From the NCBI RefSeq assembly GCF_042767895.1, contig NC_091550.1, positions 52,624,625 to 52,639,624 on the forward strand: a stretch of 15,000 bases of DNA, given 5' to 3'. The notes beneath the pieces are model-generated. The model saw only the letters and a list, made by a program, of their open reading frames with translations. It searched no databases and was not told where the DNA came from. The translations under genes and the position numbers were made by a program. Each line of letters begins with the position of its first letter. Position 1 is the first letter of the stretch. Source of the DNA: Penaeus vannamei. Its lineage: Eukaryota > Arthropoda > Malacostraca > Decapoda > Penaeidae. Below are positions 1 to 8,602 of this stretch, piece after piece.

Positions 1-72
1 CATACATGCACACACACACCACATACACACACACACACACCACATACATACACACACATACACACACAGACT

Positions 73-104
<32 letters not shown>

Positions 105-157
105 AAGACTCTCACACACACACACACGTACACACACACACACACACACACACACCT
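1..157. repeat. (CA)n compound microsatellite
   Basis: Nearly all CA dinucleotides on the plus strand, interrupted by CATA, CAGACT and AAAGACT patches. The tract probably begins before the window. Such alternating purine-pyrimidine DNA can adopt Z-form; no gene evidence is present. Confidence 0.95.
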
Positions 158-367
158 GCATGTATACTGATCAAAAAACTAAAAACGCAAGCAAACCACG
201 CAAGGAAACTGCACAGAAACAAGTTTGCGAAACAGAATTACGTTCGAATTACAAGAACAAATCTGCTTATCTCAGGAGCTAAAGGCTTAGCCACAGAATG
301 CCAAATGGAATGGAAAAAGAAGAGAAGGAAGGGTTATACAATTGTCTTAATGTAGAAGGAACTAACG
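158..367. other. Unique sequence, no feature seen
   Basis: Ordinary mixed-composition DNA between two (CA)n tracts. An open frame on the minus strand runs through here and into the repeats, but its translation is mostly repeat-derived Cys/Val/Ile-Tyr runs, so I do not call a gene. Confidence 0.6.
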
Positions 368-409
368 CACATACATACACATGCAAGCAAACACACACAC
401 ACAGACACA

Positions 410-442
<33 letters not shown>

Positions 443-472
443 ACATACATACACACACACACACATATATAT
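368..472. repeat. (CA)n compound microsatellite
   Basis: A second interrupted CA tract with CATA, CAGA and CCACA interruptions, ending in a short (AT)n run near 466-472. Similar in pattern to the tract at the window start, so the two may share an origin or simply both be typical of this genome. Confidence 0.93.
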
Positions 473-492
473 GAACAGTATGCATGTCCGTA

Positions 493-532
493 GTTATGTA
501 TGTATATATATTTATGTATGTATGTATGTATA
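493..532. repeat. (TATG)n / (TA)n patch
   Basis: Short run of TATG tetranucleotides interrupted by TATATATTTA. It is an imperfect microsatellite immediately downstream of the CA tract. Confidence 0.85.
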
Positions 533-587
533 TCCCATTGAGACCATATAGCAAGTATGGTCTACAAGATTTCAAGGTCGATTGGCG

Positions 588-725
588 AAGAAACGAATTT
601 GAATTTCGCGCTGCCTCTTTGTTTACGCTTGACCCACTCCCTGTGCAATCAGCTGGGGCGGTAAGAAACGAATTTGAATTTCGCGCTGCCTCTTTGTTTA
701 CGTTTGTGCAATCAGCTGGGGCGGT
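588..725. repeat. Tandem duplication, 75 bp + 63 bp
   Basis: Two adjacent copies, 588-662 and 663-725, both starting AAGAAACGAATTTGAATTTC and ending CAATCAGCTGGGGCGGT. They are nearly identical except that the first copy carries 12 extra bases (ACCCACTCCC region, about 630-641). Both copy lengths and the indel are multiples of three, so open frames pass through (peptide NEFEFRAASLFT appears twice on the plus strand), but there is no other coding evidence. The shared core CGAATTTGAATTTCG is an imperfect palindrome. Confidence 0.93.
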
Positions 726-1164
726 ATTCACGATAAGTCTTTGACTGTTCTTTGCGATTTTGTCTGTGTTTTTCCCCGTGCCATATATCAACAATTATTG
801 CGCCTATTCATATAATCTACTGTAATAAGACGATAATGTAAATAGTATATCTAAATGCGATATGGTATCTCTACGATTATTATCATTGCATCAGCTGTAA
901 AAGCGCCTTTGATAATTTATCAAAAGAGGACTCGAAGCTTTACTTTTTATTCCCCAAGTGGACTGATTTTCGACAAAGGAAAACTGCATAAGGACTGTGG
1001 ATTTGTGTGAATATCGTTAAATTCACCTTGGCAATTTCACCTAGGACATTCTCTGTTGTATTTTGGTTTATTTCAAATTTTAAAGATTGTAGAATATTTC
1101 TAGGCTTAGAGTGAGTAACTGCAAATGAGAAAATGGTTAAGGTTTACGATGCGACCGCACCGAC
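726..1164. other. Unique AT-rich sequence, no gene seen
   Basis: Stop codons are frequent in all frames and I recognise no protein, RNA or mobile-element signature. It could be intronic or upstream flanking DNA. Confidence 0.6.
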
Positions 1165-1263
1165 ATGGAGAAAATCGAAGATCATAGCGTTGTAGGCGAT
1201 GAAAAACTGCATGCATTGCTATCAGAATTGATTTGCATAAGCGAATCTGTTCGAGTTAAATGA
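1165..1263 (+). CDS. Candidate 32-aa small ORF, unrecognised
   Basis: ATG at 1165 in a reasonable context (G at -3, G at +4) opens a 32-codon frame ending at a TGA at 1261-1263. The peptide begins MEKIEDHSVVGDEKLHALL and continues with a mixed, non-repetitive composition, unlike the low-complexity frames elsewhere in the window. I do not recognise a family. An unrelated 20-codon ATG frame starts at 1133. Random ORFs of this length are common, so this is only a candidate; it could also be a decayed fragment of an exon or mobile-element protein. Confidence 0.1.
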   Translation: MEKIEDHSVVGDEKLHALLSELICISESVRVK

Positions 1264-1269
1264 AGAAAA

Positions 1270-1345
1270 GTTGGCGCGTTGCAGCGAACCACTTAGCTGT
1301 TTTGGCGCATGTACCTAGTGACGTCACGACGAATTTCTTATAAAT
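1270..1345 (+). promoter_or_regulatory. Promoter-like cluster: E2F-like x2, CRE, TATA-like
   Basis: Within 76 bases are GTTGGCGCG (1270-1278) and TTTTGGCGC (1300-1308), both close to the E2F consensus TTTSGCGC; the perfect cAMP-response palindrome TGACGTCA (1319-1326); and TATAAAT (1339-1345). The order and spacing fit a compact core promoter that would fire rightward near 1370. The motif matches are seen directly; promoter activity is inference. No convincing ORF follows, so it would need a non-coding first exon or the cluster is chance. Confidence 0.3.
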
Positions 1346-1446
1346 GGACTAGTAAAATGAATTTCTGTATTCTAATTTATATGAAATTTTAACGAAAAAC
1401 GCATTTTTCAAATGCTCATTTCTTAAATTAACGATGTGATCGATTT

Positions 1447-1486
1447 TACCATGTACATACCATATTTTCATTAGAAATACATGGTA
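1447..1486. repeat. 9-bp inverted repeat
   Basis: TACCATGTA (1447-1455) and TACATGGTA (1478-1486) are exact reverse complements separated by 22 bases. It is too short to call a mobile element; it may be a small hairpin or chance. Confidence 0.5.
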
Positions 1487-1499
1487 TATCCATACTTGC

Positions 1500-1757
1500 G
1501 CATCGCTGCCCTCTCCCGGTAAATTTGACAGTTCTGTTGTTACAGTTCTCGTTGTTTGTTCTATAGGTGAAGGTTGTTTACAGTGCTACTTGCGTTTCCG
1601 ATTTTTTTTCCAACTTTGCGGTGAAATCGATCTCTCACTGAAATCGTTACAATATCGAGGATAACACGAAACTCAGTGAAATACAATAACCGTGTTCCAG
1701 TTGTAGAATTTCGTCTGCGGTTCGTCACTTCCCAACCACCGTCCCCTCAACGTTAAG
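1500..1757 (+). other. Possible non-coding first exon ending at a splice donor
   Basis: Less AT-rich sequence with several TCACT/TCAGT-like initiator matches ends at AAG|GTAAAC (GT at 1758-1759), a good match to the metazoan donor consensus. It lies downstream of the promoter-like cluster. No open frame of note crosses it, so if it is an exon it is 5' untranslated. This is inference from context and one splice motif. Confidence 0.15.
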
Positions 1758-1824
1758 GTAAACTCATTCTGTTTTTCTAAGTGTAGTCAGTGGTGATATA
1801 GAGGCACCGGTAGGGAAGCTAGAT

Positions 1825-2160
1825 AATCGGGAGGGGGTCCGCGAAATACGGCAATCGGGAGGGGGTCTGGGGGGCGTAGCCCCCGGGTTAGGAGTGTATT
1901 TTTTGTTCTTACGGCGATCCGACTGGTCGTTCGTGCGTTTAAGATGCGGTTCACTCGCTCGTTCGCTCGCGCAACACCGTGTCGAATCATCCGTGGCCGA
2001 ATCTTCTCTCGTGTTTTTACATTTTCCACTTTCTTTGTCATCTGAAATACTATCATTGGCTCGGATTTTCAATTTCCCACATTCTTTTGCTTTTTAATAT
2101 GCATGGTATGAACGAAATCATCCCCCCCAGACCCCCGATCCCCCACGGGATCCCCCAACC
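1825..2160. repeat. G/C-rich inverted-repeat element
   Basis: The left side has two copies of AATCGGGAGGGGGTC (1825-1839, 1853-1867) 28 bp apart, then GGGGGTCTGGGGGG (1861-1874) running into the perfect hairpin GGGGGC-GTA-GCCCCC (1870-1884). The right side has the exact reverse complement CCCCCCAGACCCCC (2123-2136), then a smaller ATCCC/GGGAT hairpin (about 2138-2151). The arms enclose about 250 bp of mixed DNA with no recognisable protein. This resembles a non-autonomous foldback or MITE-type element, but I see no clear target-site duplication, so the class is inferred. Confidence 0.5.
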
Positions 2161-2209
2161 TTGGTGGGAGTCGGGGACTTCGTCTCTGACGGGTGCGGTC
2201 CTATCATAA

Positions 2210-3326
2210 ATATTTACCTGTTCATAGTAAGTCTTGTGTTGCCAAGATCCAAAAAAGTTAATATACGCGAGTCCTTTTTATCAGCATGTTCCCATCAGAA
2301 ATAATCCTGATGGACTAAAATAATTTGTACTAACAACTCACGTGTTAGATTTATAGAATTATGCGTTAAAGAGGCCTTACTTGATATCTTAAAGCAGAAT
2401 GACGGTTTACCAAACAGGGAAATAGGGATTTAAGACGTAGCAATCATCTGATTTGTGAAAAGCATAGCTGAATGAACACATGTCTTTCGACAGATTTTTC
2501 ATATCATCAGTGATAGAAAAAAAAACTAAGAATATTTGATGTACAGAGAACTGGCAAAATGAAGATAAACATTTTGCTAGATTTAAGGATGAAAAAGGGA
2601 TGGCTAAGCTTGGCTGAGGAGCAAGATATAATCGGTTCAAGACAGGGTTAACTCTGTCTTAGTTCACATAGAAAATGCTGTGGAGAATTTCTGCTCTGAC
2701 ATGGTTGCTCTGCTTGCAAATAGCAATTCGTTCTGTGCATGATGTGCATTTACTCATTATTTGCTTGAAACACCTTTGTTGTATTTCATGGAATTGTATA
2801 TTTCTTTTTTTCAAGTACTTGCAATTAATTTATCTTCTGTACTTGAAGTAATGAGCAATTCCTTGTTAATAGTTGCTCACTACTCTTTACTGAGCTGAAA
2901 GTACATATTTATTTTTATTTTTTTTCTGGAAAGAGATACTTTCCAATTGCTTGCAACTCCTTACTGTAAGTTGTTATTGCATTGCACTGTGCAAGAAATG
3001 TATTGCGCATTTTCTCTGTATTCCTGTCAGTTACGTGTCTTGGAACAGTCATAGCATTAATTCCATACCTCCGTTCTTTGCACATTTGCGAGAACACAGC
3101 ATTTCTGTAAGCTCACGGAAACTGCTAGAAATAATTGTATCGTGATGTTTATAACATGGCTGTGGACGTTCAGTATATTGTGCCATTTTTGCCCGATAGA
3201 TGAGTACAAATAAGCTCTTGATTTCCTTCTTTTATTCCTTTTGCGAGCATTACTATTATTTTATTTTATTCATTTTTTATCGCCAGCTGTCGTTGAGTTT
3301 ATTGCAAGAAATATATATATTTTCCT
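2210..3326. other. Unique AT-rich sequence, no gene seen
   Basis: About 1.1 kb with frequent stops in all six frames. The longest open frames are under 80 codons and have no recognisable composition. Homopolymer patches near 2518-2525 and 2910-2925 are the only simple-sequence features. Likely intergenic or intronic. Confidence 0.65.
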
Positions 3327-3512
3327 GTTCTCATACTTTCTCTTTTGCCTCTTGCTCTCTTTCTCTCTCATTCTTTGTTTCTCTCCTCCCTCTCTGTGTC
3401 TCTCTCCTCTCTCTCTCTCTCTTTGTCTCTGTCTGACTCTCCCTTTCTCTCTGTGTCCCTCTCCTCTCTATTTCGGTCTCTCCCTCACTCCCTCCCTCCC
3501 TCCCTCCCCGCT

Positions 3513-3587
<75 letters not shown>

Positions 3588-3600
3588 CTCCCCTCCTTCG

Positions 3601-3649
<49 letters not shown>

Positions 3650-3879
3650 CCCCTTCCTCCCTCCCTCCCTTTCTCTCTCTCTCCCTCCCTCTCTCTCTCT
3701 CTCTCTCTCCCCCTCTCCCTCTCTCTCTCTCTCTCTCTATCTCCCTCCTTCCCTCCCTCTCTCTCTCTCTTTCTCTCTTTCTCTCTTTCTCTCTCTCCTT
3801 CCCTCCCTCCCTCTCTCTCCCTCCCTTTCTCTCTCTCTTATTCCCTGCTCCCCCTTCTCTCTCTTCTATTTTTTTTTTC
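3327..3879. repeat. Long polypyrimidine tract, (CT)n with (CCCT)n
   Basis: About 550 bases almost wholly C and T on the plus strand, with pure (CT)n runs (for example about 3516-3561) alternating with CCCT, TTCT and CCTT blocks. The tract can form triplex (H-DNA), and the CCCT blocks give G-runs on the minus strand. The two long plus-strand open frames here encode only Ser/Leu/Pro/Phe and are repeat artefacts. Confidence 0.97.
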
Positions 3880-4350
3880 GTCCTCGGGTTTTTTGGACGT
3901 CTCCTTTGTGAACTTCGCTATCAGGTCTTCTCATTTTGTGAAAATGAAGTCTCGCAAACTATTTTCTTTTCCAGTCACTGCAAATTCCTCTCCGCTTATC
4001 ATTCCCCTTTTCTCTTAGGGTACGTTTTCAAGATCAATTATCAATTATCATCCATGTCGAGTGATTTTATTTATTTTCTGTGATCCGGGTTGCTCTGATC
4101 TCTTCCGCCAAAACCCACATCGCATTGCAACTAAATCATTGCATCTATAATAAGTACATCGCATTGAATCCAGTTCTGTGAGAATCGTGAAACCAATTAC
4201 TCCTTTTTTATTTCTTTAAATGAATGATTTTACTCTCTCCCCCTTTCGTTCATTTGGTCCCATTTATTTGTAATAGAGACCATTCAGACGCCAGGAATCC
4301 ATAACAACCTTTTAAAAATTTCTCTGAATACTTATGTCAACGTATACAAT
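3880..4350. other. Unique sequence, no gene seen
   Basis: Mixed-composition DNA between the polypyrimidine tract and the 19-bp minisatellite. No ORF, RNA gene or repeat of note. Confidence 0.65.
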
Positions 4351-4706
4351 TCAGACATATTCCAACAACTCAGACATATTCCAACAACTCAGACATATTC
4401 CAACAACTCAGACATATTCCAACAACTCAGACATATTCCAACAACTCAGACATATTCCAACAACTCAGACATATTCCAACAACTCAGACATATTCCAACA
4501 ACTCAGACATGTTCCAACAACTCAGACATGTTCCAACAACTCAGACATATTCCAACAACTCAGACATATTCCAACAACTCAGACATGTTCCAACAACTCA
4601 GACATGTTCCAACAACTCAGACATATTCCAACAACTCAGACATATTCCAACAACTCAGACATATTCCAACAACTCAGACATATTCCAACAACTCAGACAT
4701 ATTCCA
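4351..4706. repeat. 19-bp minisatellite, 18.7 copies
   Basis: The unit is TCAGACATATTCCAACAAC, repeated head to tail at exactly 19 bp from 4351; 18 full copies plus 14 bases. Copies are identical except for a single A-to-G change (ACATA to ACATG) in copies 9, 10, 13 and 14. The G-G-A-A pattern occurring twice in succession implies a recent 4-unit (76 bp) duplication. Because the unit contains no stop in any plus-strand frame, a 144-codon plus-strand frame (4334-4768) crosses it with a 19-aa period; I read this as an artefact. Confidence 0.98.
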
Positions 4707-4925
4707 TACCGTTCGGATCCAACGCTGGAGAGCAAGTGATTCGGTTCATATCGCCCTTTGAAGACTGATAATGAGACCTTCACCTGCCCGAGTACCATAG
4801 AGAGGAACTCAGCTGATAAAACAGACAGCAAAGGGAGAGATATTCATGATGATAATTCGGATCGTGGGGAGCCCTGACTGCGCTCTCGAAGGTAGCATGA
4901 CGTGTTGTTTTCAAAACCTTTTCAT
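4707..4925. other. Unique spacer between two minisatellites
   Basis: About 220 bases of balanced-composition DNA. A TAG at 4893-4895 closes the plus-strand frame that stays open through the 36-bp array downstream. No other feature is seen. Confidence 0.6.
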
Positions 4926-7324
4926 CGTTCTTGTAGGGGAGTCATGAGGTATTCTCTGCCTCGTTGTAGGCGGGTCGTGACGTATCCTCTCTGTCGTTCT
5001 TGTAGGGGAGTCATACCGTATCTACTCCCTCGTTCTTGTAGGGGAGTCTTGACGTATCCTCTGCCTTGTTCTTGTAGGGGACTCATGACGTATTCTCTCC
5101 GTCGTTCTTGTAGGGTAGTCATAACGTATCCTCTCTCTCGTTCTTGTAGGCGATTCATGACGTATTCTCTGCCTCGTTCTTGTAAGGGAGTCATACCGTA
5201 TCCTCTCCATCGTTCTTGTAGACGATTCATACCGTATCCACTCCCTCGTTCTTGTAGGGGAGTCATAACGTATCCTCTCCGTCGTTCTTGTAGGCCATTC
5301 ACAACGTATCCTCTCCGTCGTTCTTGTAGGGGAGTCATAACGTATCCTCTCTCTCGTTCTTGTAGGCGATTCATACCGTATCCACTCCCTCGTTCTTGTA
5401 AGGGAGTCATAACGTATCCTCTCCCTCGTTCTTGTAAGGGAGTCATGACGTATCCTCTCCCTCGTTCTTGTAGGCCATTCATAACGTATTCTCTCCCTCG
5501 TTCTTGTAGGCCATTCATAACGTATTCTCTCCCTCGTTCTTGTAGGCCATTCATAACGTATCCTCTCCCTCGTTCTTGTAAGGGAGTCATAACGTATCCT
5601 CTCCCTCGTTCTTGTAGGCCATTCATAACGTATCCTCTCCCTCGTTCTTGTAGGGGAGTCATAACGTATCCTCTCCCTCGTTCTTGTAAGGGAGTCATAA
5701 CGTATCCTCTCCCTCGTTCTTGTAAGGGAGTCATAACGTATCCTCTCCCTCGTTCTTGTAAGGGAGTCATGACGTATCCTCTCCCTCGTTCTTGTAGGCC
5801 ATTCATAACGTATTCTCTCCCTCGTTCTTGTAGGGGAGTCATAACGTATCCTCTCCCTCGTTCTTGTAAGGGAGTCATAACGTATCCTCTCCCTCGTTCT
5901 TGTAGGCCATTCATAACGTATCCTCTCCCTCGTTCTTGTAAGGGAGTCATAACGTATCCTCTCCCTCGTTCTTGTAAGGGAGTCATGACGTATCCTCTCC
6001 CTCGTTCTTGTAGGCCATTCATAACGTATCCTCTCCCTCGTTCTTGTAGGCCATTCATAACGTATCCTCTCCCTCGTTCTTGTAGGCCATTCATACCGTA
6101 TCCTCTCTCTCGTTCTTGTAAGGGAGTCATAACGTATCCTCTCCCTCGTTCTTGTAAGGGAGTCATAACGTATCCTCTCCCTCGTTCTTGTAAGGGAGTC
6201 ATGACGTATCCTCTCCCTCGTTCTTGTAGGCCATTCATAACGTATTCTCTCCCTCGTTCTTGTAGGGGAGTCATAACGTATCCTCTCCATCGTTCTTGTA
6301 GGCCATTCATAACGTATCCTCTCCGTCGTTCTTGTAAGGGAGTCATAACGTATCCTCTCCCTCGTTCTTGTAGGCCATTCATAACGTATCCTCTCCCTCG
6401 TTCTTGTAAGGGAGTCATAACGTATCCTCTCCCTCGTTCTTGTAGGGGAGTCATAACGTATTCTCTCCCTCGTTCTTGTAGGCCATTCACAACGTATCCT
6501 CTCCCTCGTTCTTGTAGGCCATTCACAACGTATCCTCTCCCTCGTTCTTGTAGGCCATTCATACCGTATCCACTCCCTCGTTCTTGTAAGGGAGTCATAA
6601 CGTATCCTCTCCGTCGTTCTTGTAGGCCATTCATAACGTATCCTCTCCCTCGTTCTTGTAGGCCATTCATACCGTATCCACTCCCTCGTTCTTGTAAGGG
6701 AGTCATAACGCATCCACTCCCTCGTTCTTGTAGGCCATTCATAACGTATCCTCTCCCTCGTTCTTGTAGGCCATTCACAACGTATCCTCTCCCTCGTTCT
6801 TGTAGGCCATTCATAACGTATCCTCTCCCTCGTTCTTGTAAGGGAGTCATAACGTATCCTCTCCCTCGTTCTTGTAAGGGAGTCATAACGTATTCTCTCC
6901 CTCGTTCTTGTAGGCGATTCATAACGTATCCTCTCCCTCGTTCTTGTAGGCCATTCATACCGTATCCACTCCCTCGTTCTTGTAAGGGAGTCATAACGCA
7001 TCCACTCCCTCGTTCTTGTAGGCCATTCATAACGTATCCTCTCCCTCGTTCTTGTAGGCCATTCATAACGTATTCTCTCCGTCGTTCTTGTAAGGGAGTC
7101 ATAACGTATCCTCTCCGTCGTTCTTGTAGGCCATTCATAACGTATCCTCTCCCTCGTTCTTGTAAGGGAGTCATAACGTATCCTCTCCCTCGTTCTTGTA
7201 AGGGAGTCATAACGTATTCTCTCCCTCGTTCTTGTAGGCGATTCATAACGTATCCTCTCCCTCGTTCTTGTAGGCCATTCATACCGTATCCACTCCCTCG
7301 TTCTTGTAAGGGAGTCATAACGTA
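4926..7324 (+). repeat. 36-bp minisatellite, 66.7 copies, two interleaved unit types
   Basis: Each unit starts CGTTCTTGT, has a variable core, then TCAT(A/G)ACGTAT and a CT-rich end. Sixty-six full units plus 26 bases run from 4926; the second unit (4962-4994) lacks one TCT and is 33 bp. The core is GGAGTC in about 36 units, CCATTC in about 26 and CGATTC in 5. Left-edge units are the most diverged; the right part is homogenised with long identical blocks. The 36-bp period (12 codons) keeps one plus-strand frame open (first ATG 4944, TAA 7323-7325, 793 aa, periods such as KGVITYPLPRSC and RPFITYPLPRSC) and two minus-strand frames open. Most differences among units fall at first and second codon positions of the plus-strand frame, which argues against selection for a protein. 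Most likely a VNTR-type satellite; a transcribed repeat protein is a remote alternative. Confidence 0.97.
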
Positions 7325-7417
7325 AACAAACCTCTTACCCTTTTACACATCATACCCCTGCTTTCCTGATGCTAAAGGGACGCCGTGTGTGTCGTTTGTT
7401 CCGACATTCATACGTAT

Positions 7418-7430
7418 AATAAAGAATAAA
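7418..7430 (+). terminator. Two AATAAA polyadenylation-type signals
   Basis: AATAAA occurs at 7418-7423 and again at 7425-7430, about 95 bases after the end of the 36-bp array and its plus-strand open frame. TG-rich sequence lies just upstream (7385-7400) rather than in the usual downstream position. The motifs are seen directly, but use as a poly(A) site is unproven because AT-rich DNA makes such hexamers frequent. Confidence 0.2.
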
Positions 7431-7552
7431 AGAACTATTGTTAAGTTCTCAAGTAGTTTCTAATTCCTTTTCATGTGCAACCTCTTTGATGCCGTTATTT
7501 CTTTCAAAGCTTTCAAGGTTGCTAACAAAAACGCCATTCTTTGTACCAGAGT

Positions 7553-7691
7553 TGTTGTTTTTTCCAGTTGACATATTTACTTGTTTTTTAAGTTGACTTA
7601 TTTACTTGTTTTTCCGGTTGACATATTTACTTATTTTTCCAGTTGAATTATTTACTTGTTTTTCCAGTTGAATTATTTACTTGTTTTTTTC
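7553..7691. repeat. 25-bp tandem repeat, 5 copies
   Basis: GTTGA recurs at 7567, 7592, 7617, 7642 and 7667, exactly 25 bp apart, each followed by a TATTTACTTGTTTTT-type segment ending TTCC(A/G). A partial unit precedes at about 7553-7566. Units differ at a few positions (GACA, GACT, GAAT). AT-rich minisatellite with no coding potential. Confidence 0.92.
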
Positions 7692-7702
7692 AATGTTGAT
7701 TT

Positions 7703-8188
7703 TCTTATTATTCTTAATATCATTATCGATATAATTATGATTGTGAAATTGATGATAATGATACAAATCTTTAATATTTTATTTTCTTATTTTTATTAAA
7801 TGCTTTTGTTATTTATTGCAAATATATTCATGAATTCATTATGGCTATTGCAACTTAGAAATAGGAAAATATCATAGTTATGACCATTCAATTAACACAA
7901 TTAATGTAATCCTGTTATTTTGTTATTGTTATCATCTTTATCATTATTAGTAGTATATTATCATTACAATTCCTATTATTATTATTACTATATTATCATC
8001 ATTATTATTATAGTTACTATTATCATCATTATCATTATTACTATTATTATCATTATTATTTTACTTACTATTATTATCAGGATAATTATTACTATTATTA
8101 TTATTATCATTATCGTTACTACTTATTATCACCATTATCATTCTTATCCTCATTACATCCATTATTATTGCTATTATTAATATTATCA
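7703..8188. repeat. (ATT)n-type AT-rich imperfect microsatellite
   Basis: Imperfect ATT/ATC triplets, densest from about 7922 to 8188, with scattered AT-rich unique bases before. Open frames here translate to Ile/Tyr or Asn/Asp runs and are artefacts. Confidence 0.85.
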
Positions 8189-8482
8189 ATATTCTCCTTA
8201 AGAGTAAGTAGAGGTTTCGTTTTTCGTCACAATATCCCAAATCCACTGAATACAAAGGCAAAATATCCATCATAATCAACTCAAAAATATCCAATATCCT
8301 TTCGCAGCAAAATTAATGTCCAAAAAAACCATCATTCTTATAATTTTTTCCCCCCATAAATGGTATTTTAACGGCGCACTTTCTTCCCCCCAGTCTTCTT
8401 GCCTTCTCGCTCACACCAGCTGATTCGGCCGATAATGCTCGGTAATAAGTCTTGGTTTATGCTCTTAACTTCCTCTTTAACC
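8189..8482. other. Unique sequence, no gene seen
   Basis: Mixed AT-rich DNA with short C-runs near 8350 and 8386. Nothing recognisable. Confidence 0.6.
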
Positions 8483-8602
8483 TTTTTTTTTATTTTTTTT
8501 TTATTTATTTATTTATTTTTTTTTGAAATTTGATATATGTGGCCACGTGGAGGTCGGATGAGTGGTGGAAATATGGTTTTACTATTTTTTTTTTTTTTTT
8601 TT
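8483..8602. repeat. Poly-T / (TTTA)n patches
   Basis: T-rich run with TTTA units at about 8483-8524, then a pure run of 18 T at 8585-8602 followed by (GT)4. It could be the minus-strand tail of an old retroposed sequence, but no element body is recognisable next to it. Confidence 0.85.

Noticed and set aside
484..744. 86-aa plus-strand ORF over the tandem duplication
   Set aside because: Starts in the TATG microsatellite; the only notable content is the repeated peptide caused by the duplication.
1764..2097. Overlapping 67-102 aa frames inside the inverted-repeat element
   Set aside because: Open on both strands in several frames with no domain; likely an effect of locally higher GC content.
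3241..4083. 280-aa and 188-aa Ser/Leu/Pro frames
   Set aside because: Pure translation of (CT)n and (CCCT)n; the same holds for the frames at 13144-13399.
4334..4768. 144-aa plus-strand protein over the 19-bp array
   Set aside because: The unit has no plus-strand stops and 19 is not a multiple of three, so the 19-aa period is a by-product; flanking residues show nothing.
4922..7318. 798-aa and 659-aa minus-strand open frames
   Set aside because: They are shadows of the same stop-free 36-bp unit. Three of six frames are open only because the unit has no stop in them.
4926..7324. CRISPR array, because of the 36-bp repeat length
   Set aside because: Repeats are directly adjacent with no unique spacers, there are no cas genes, and the surroundings are eukaryotic in character.
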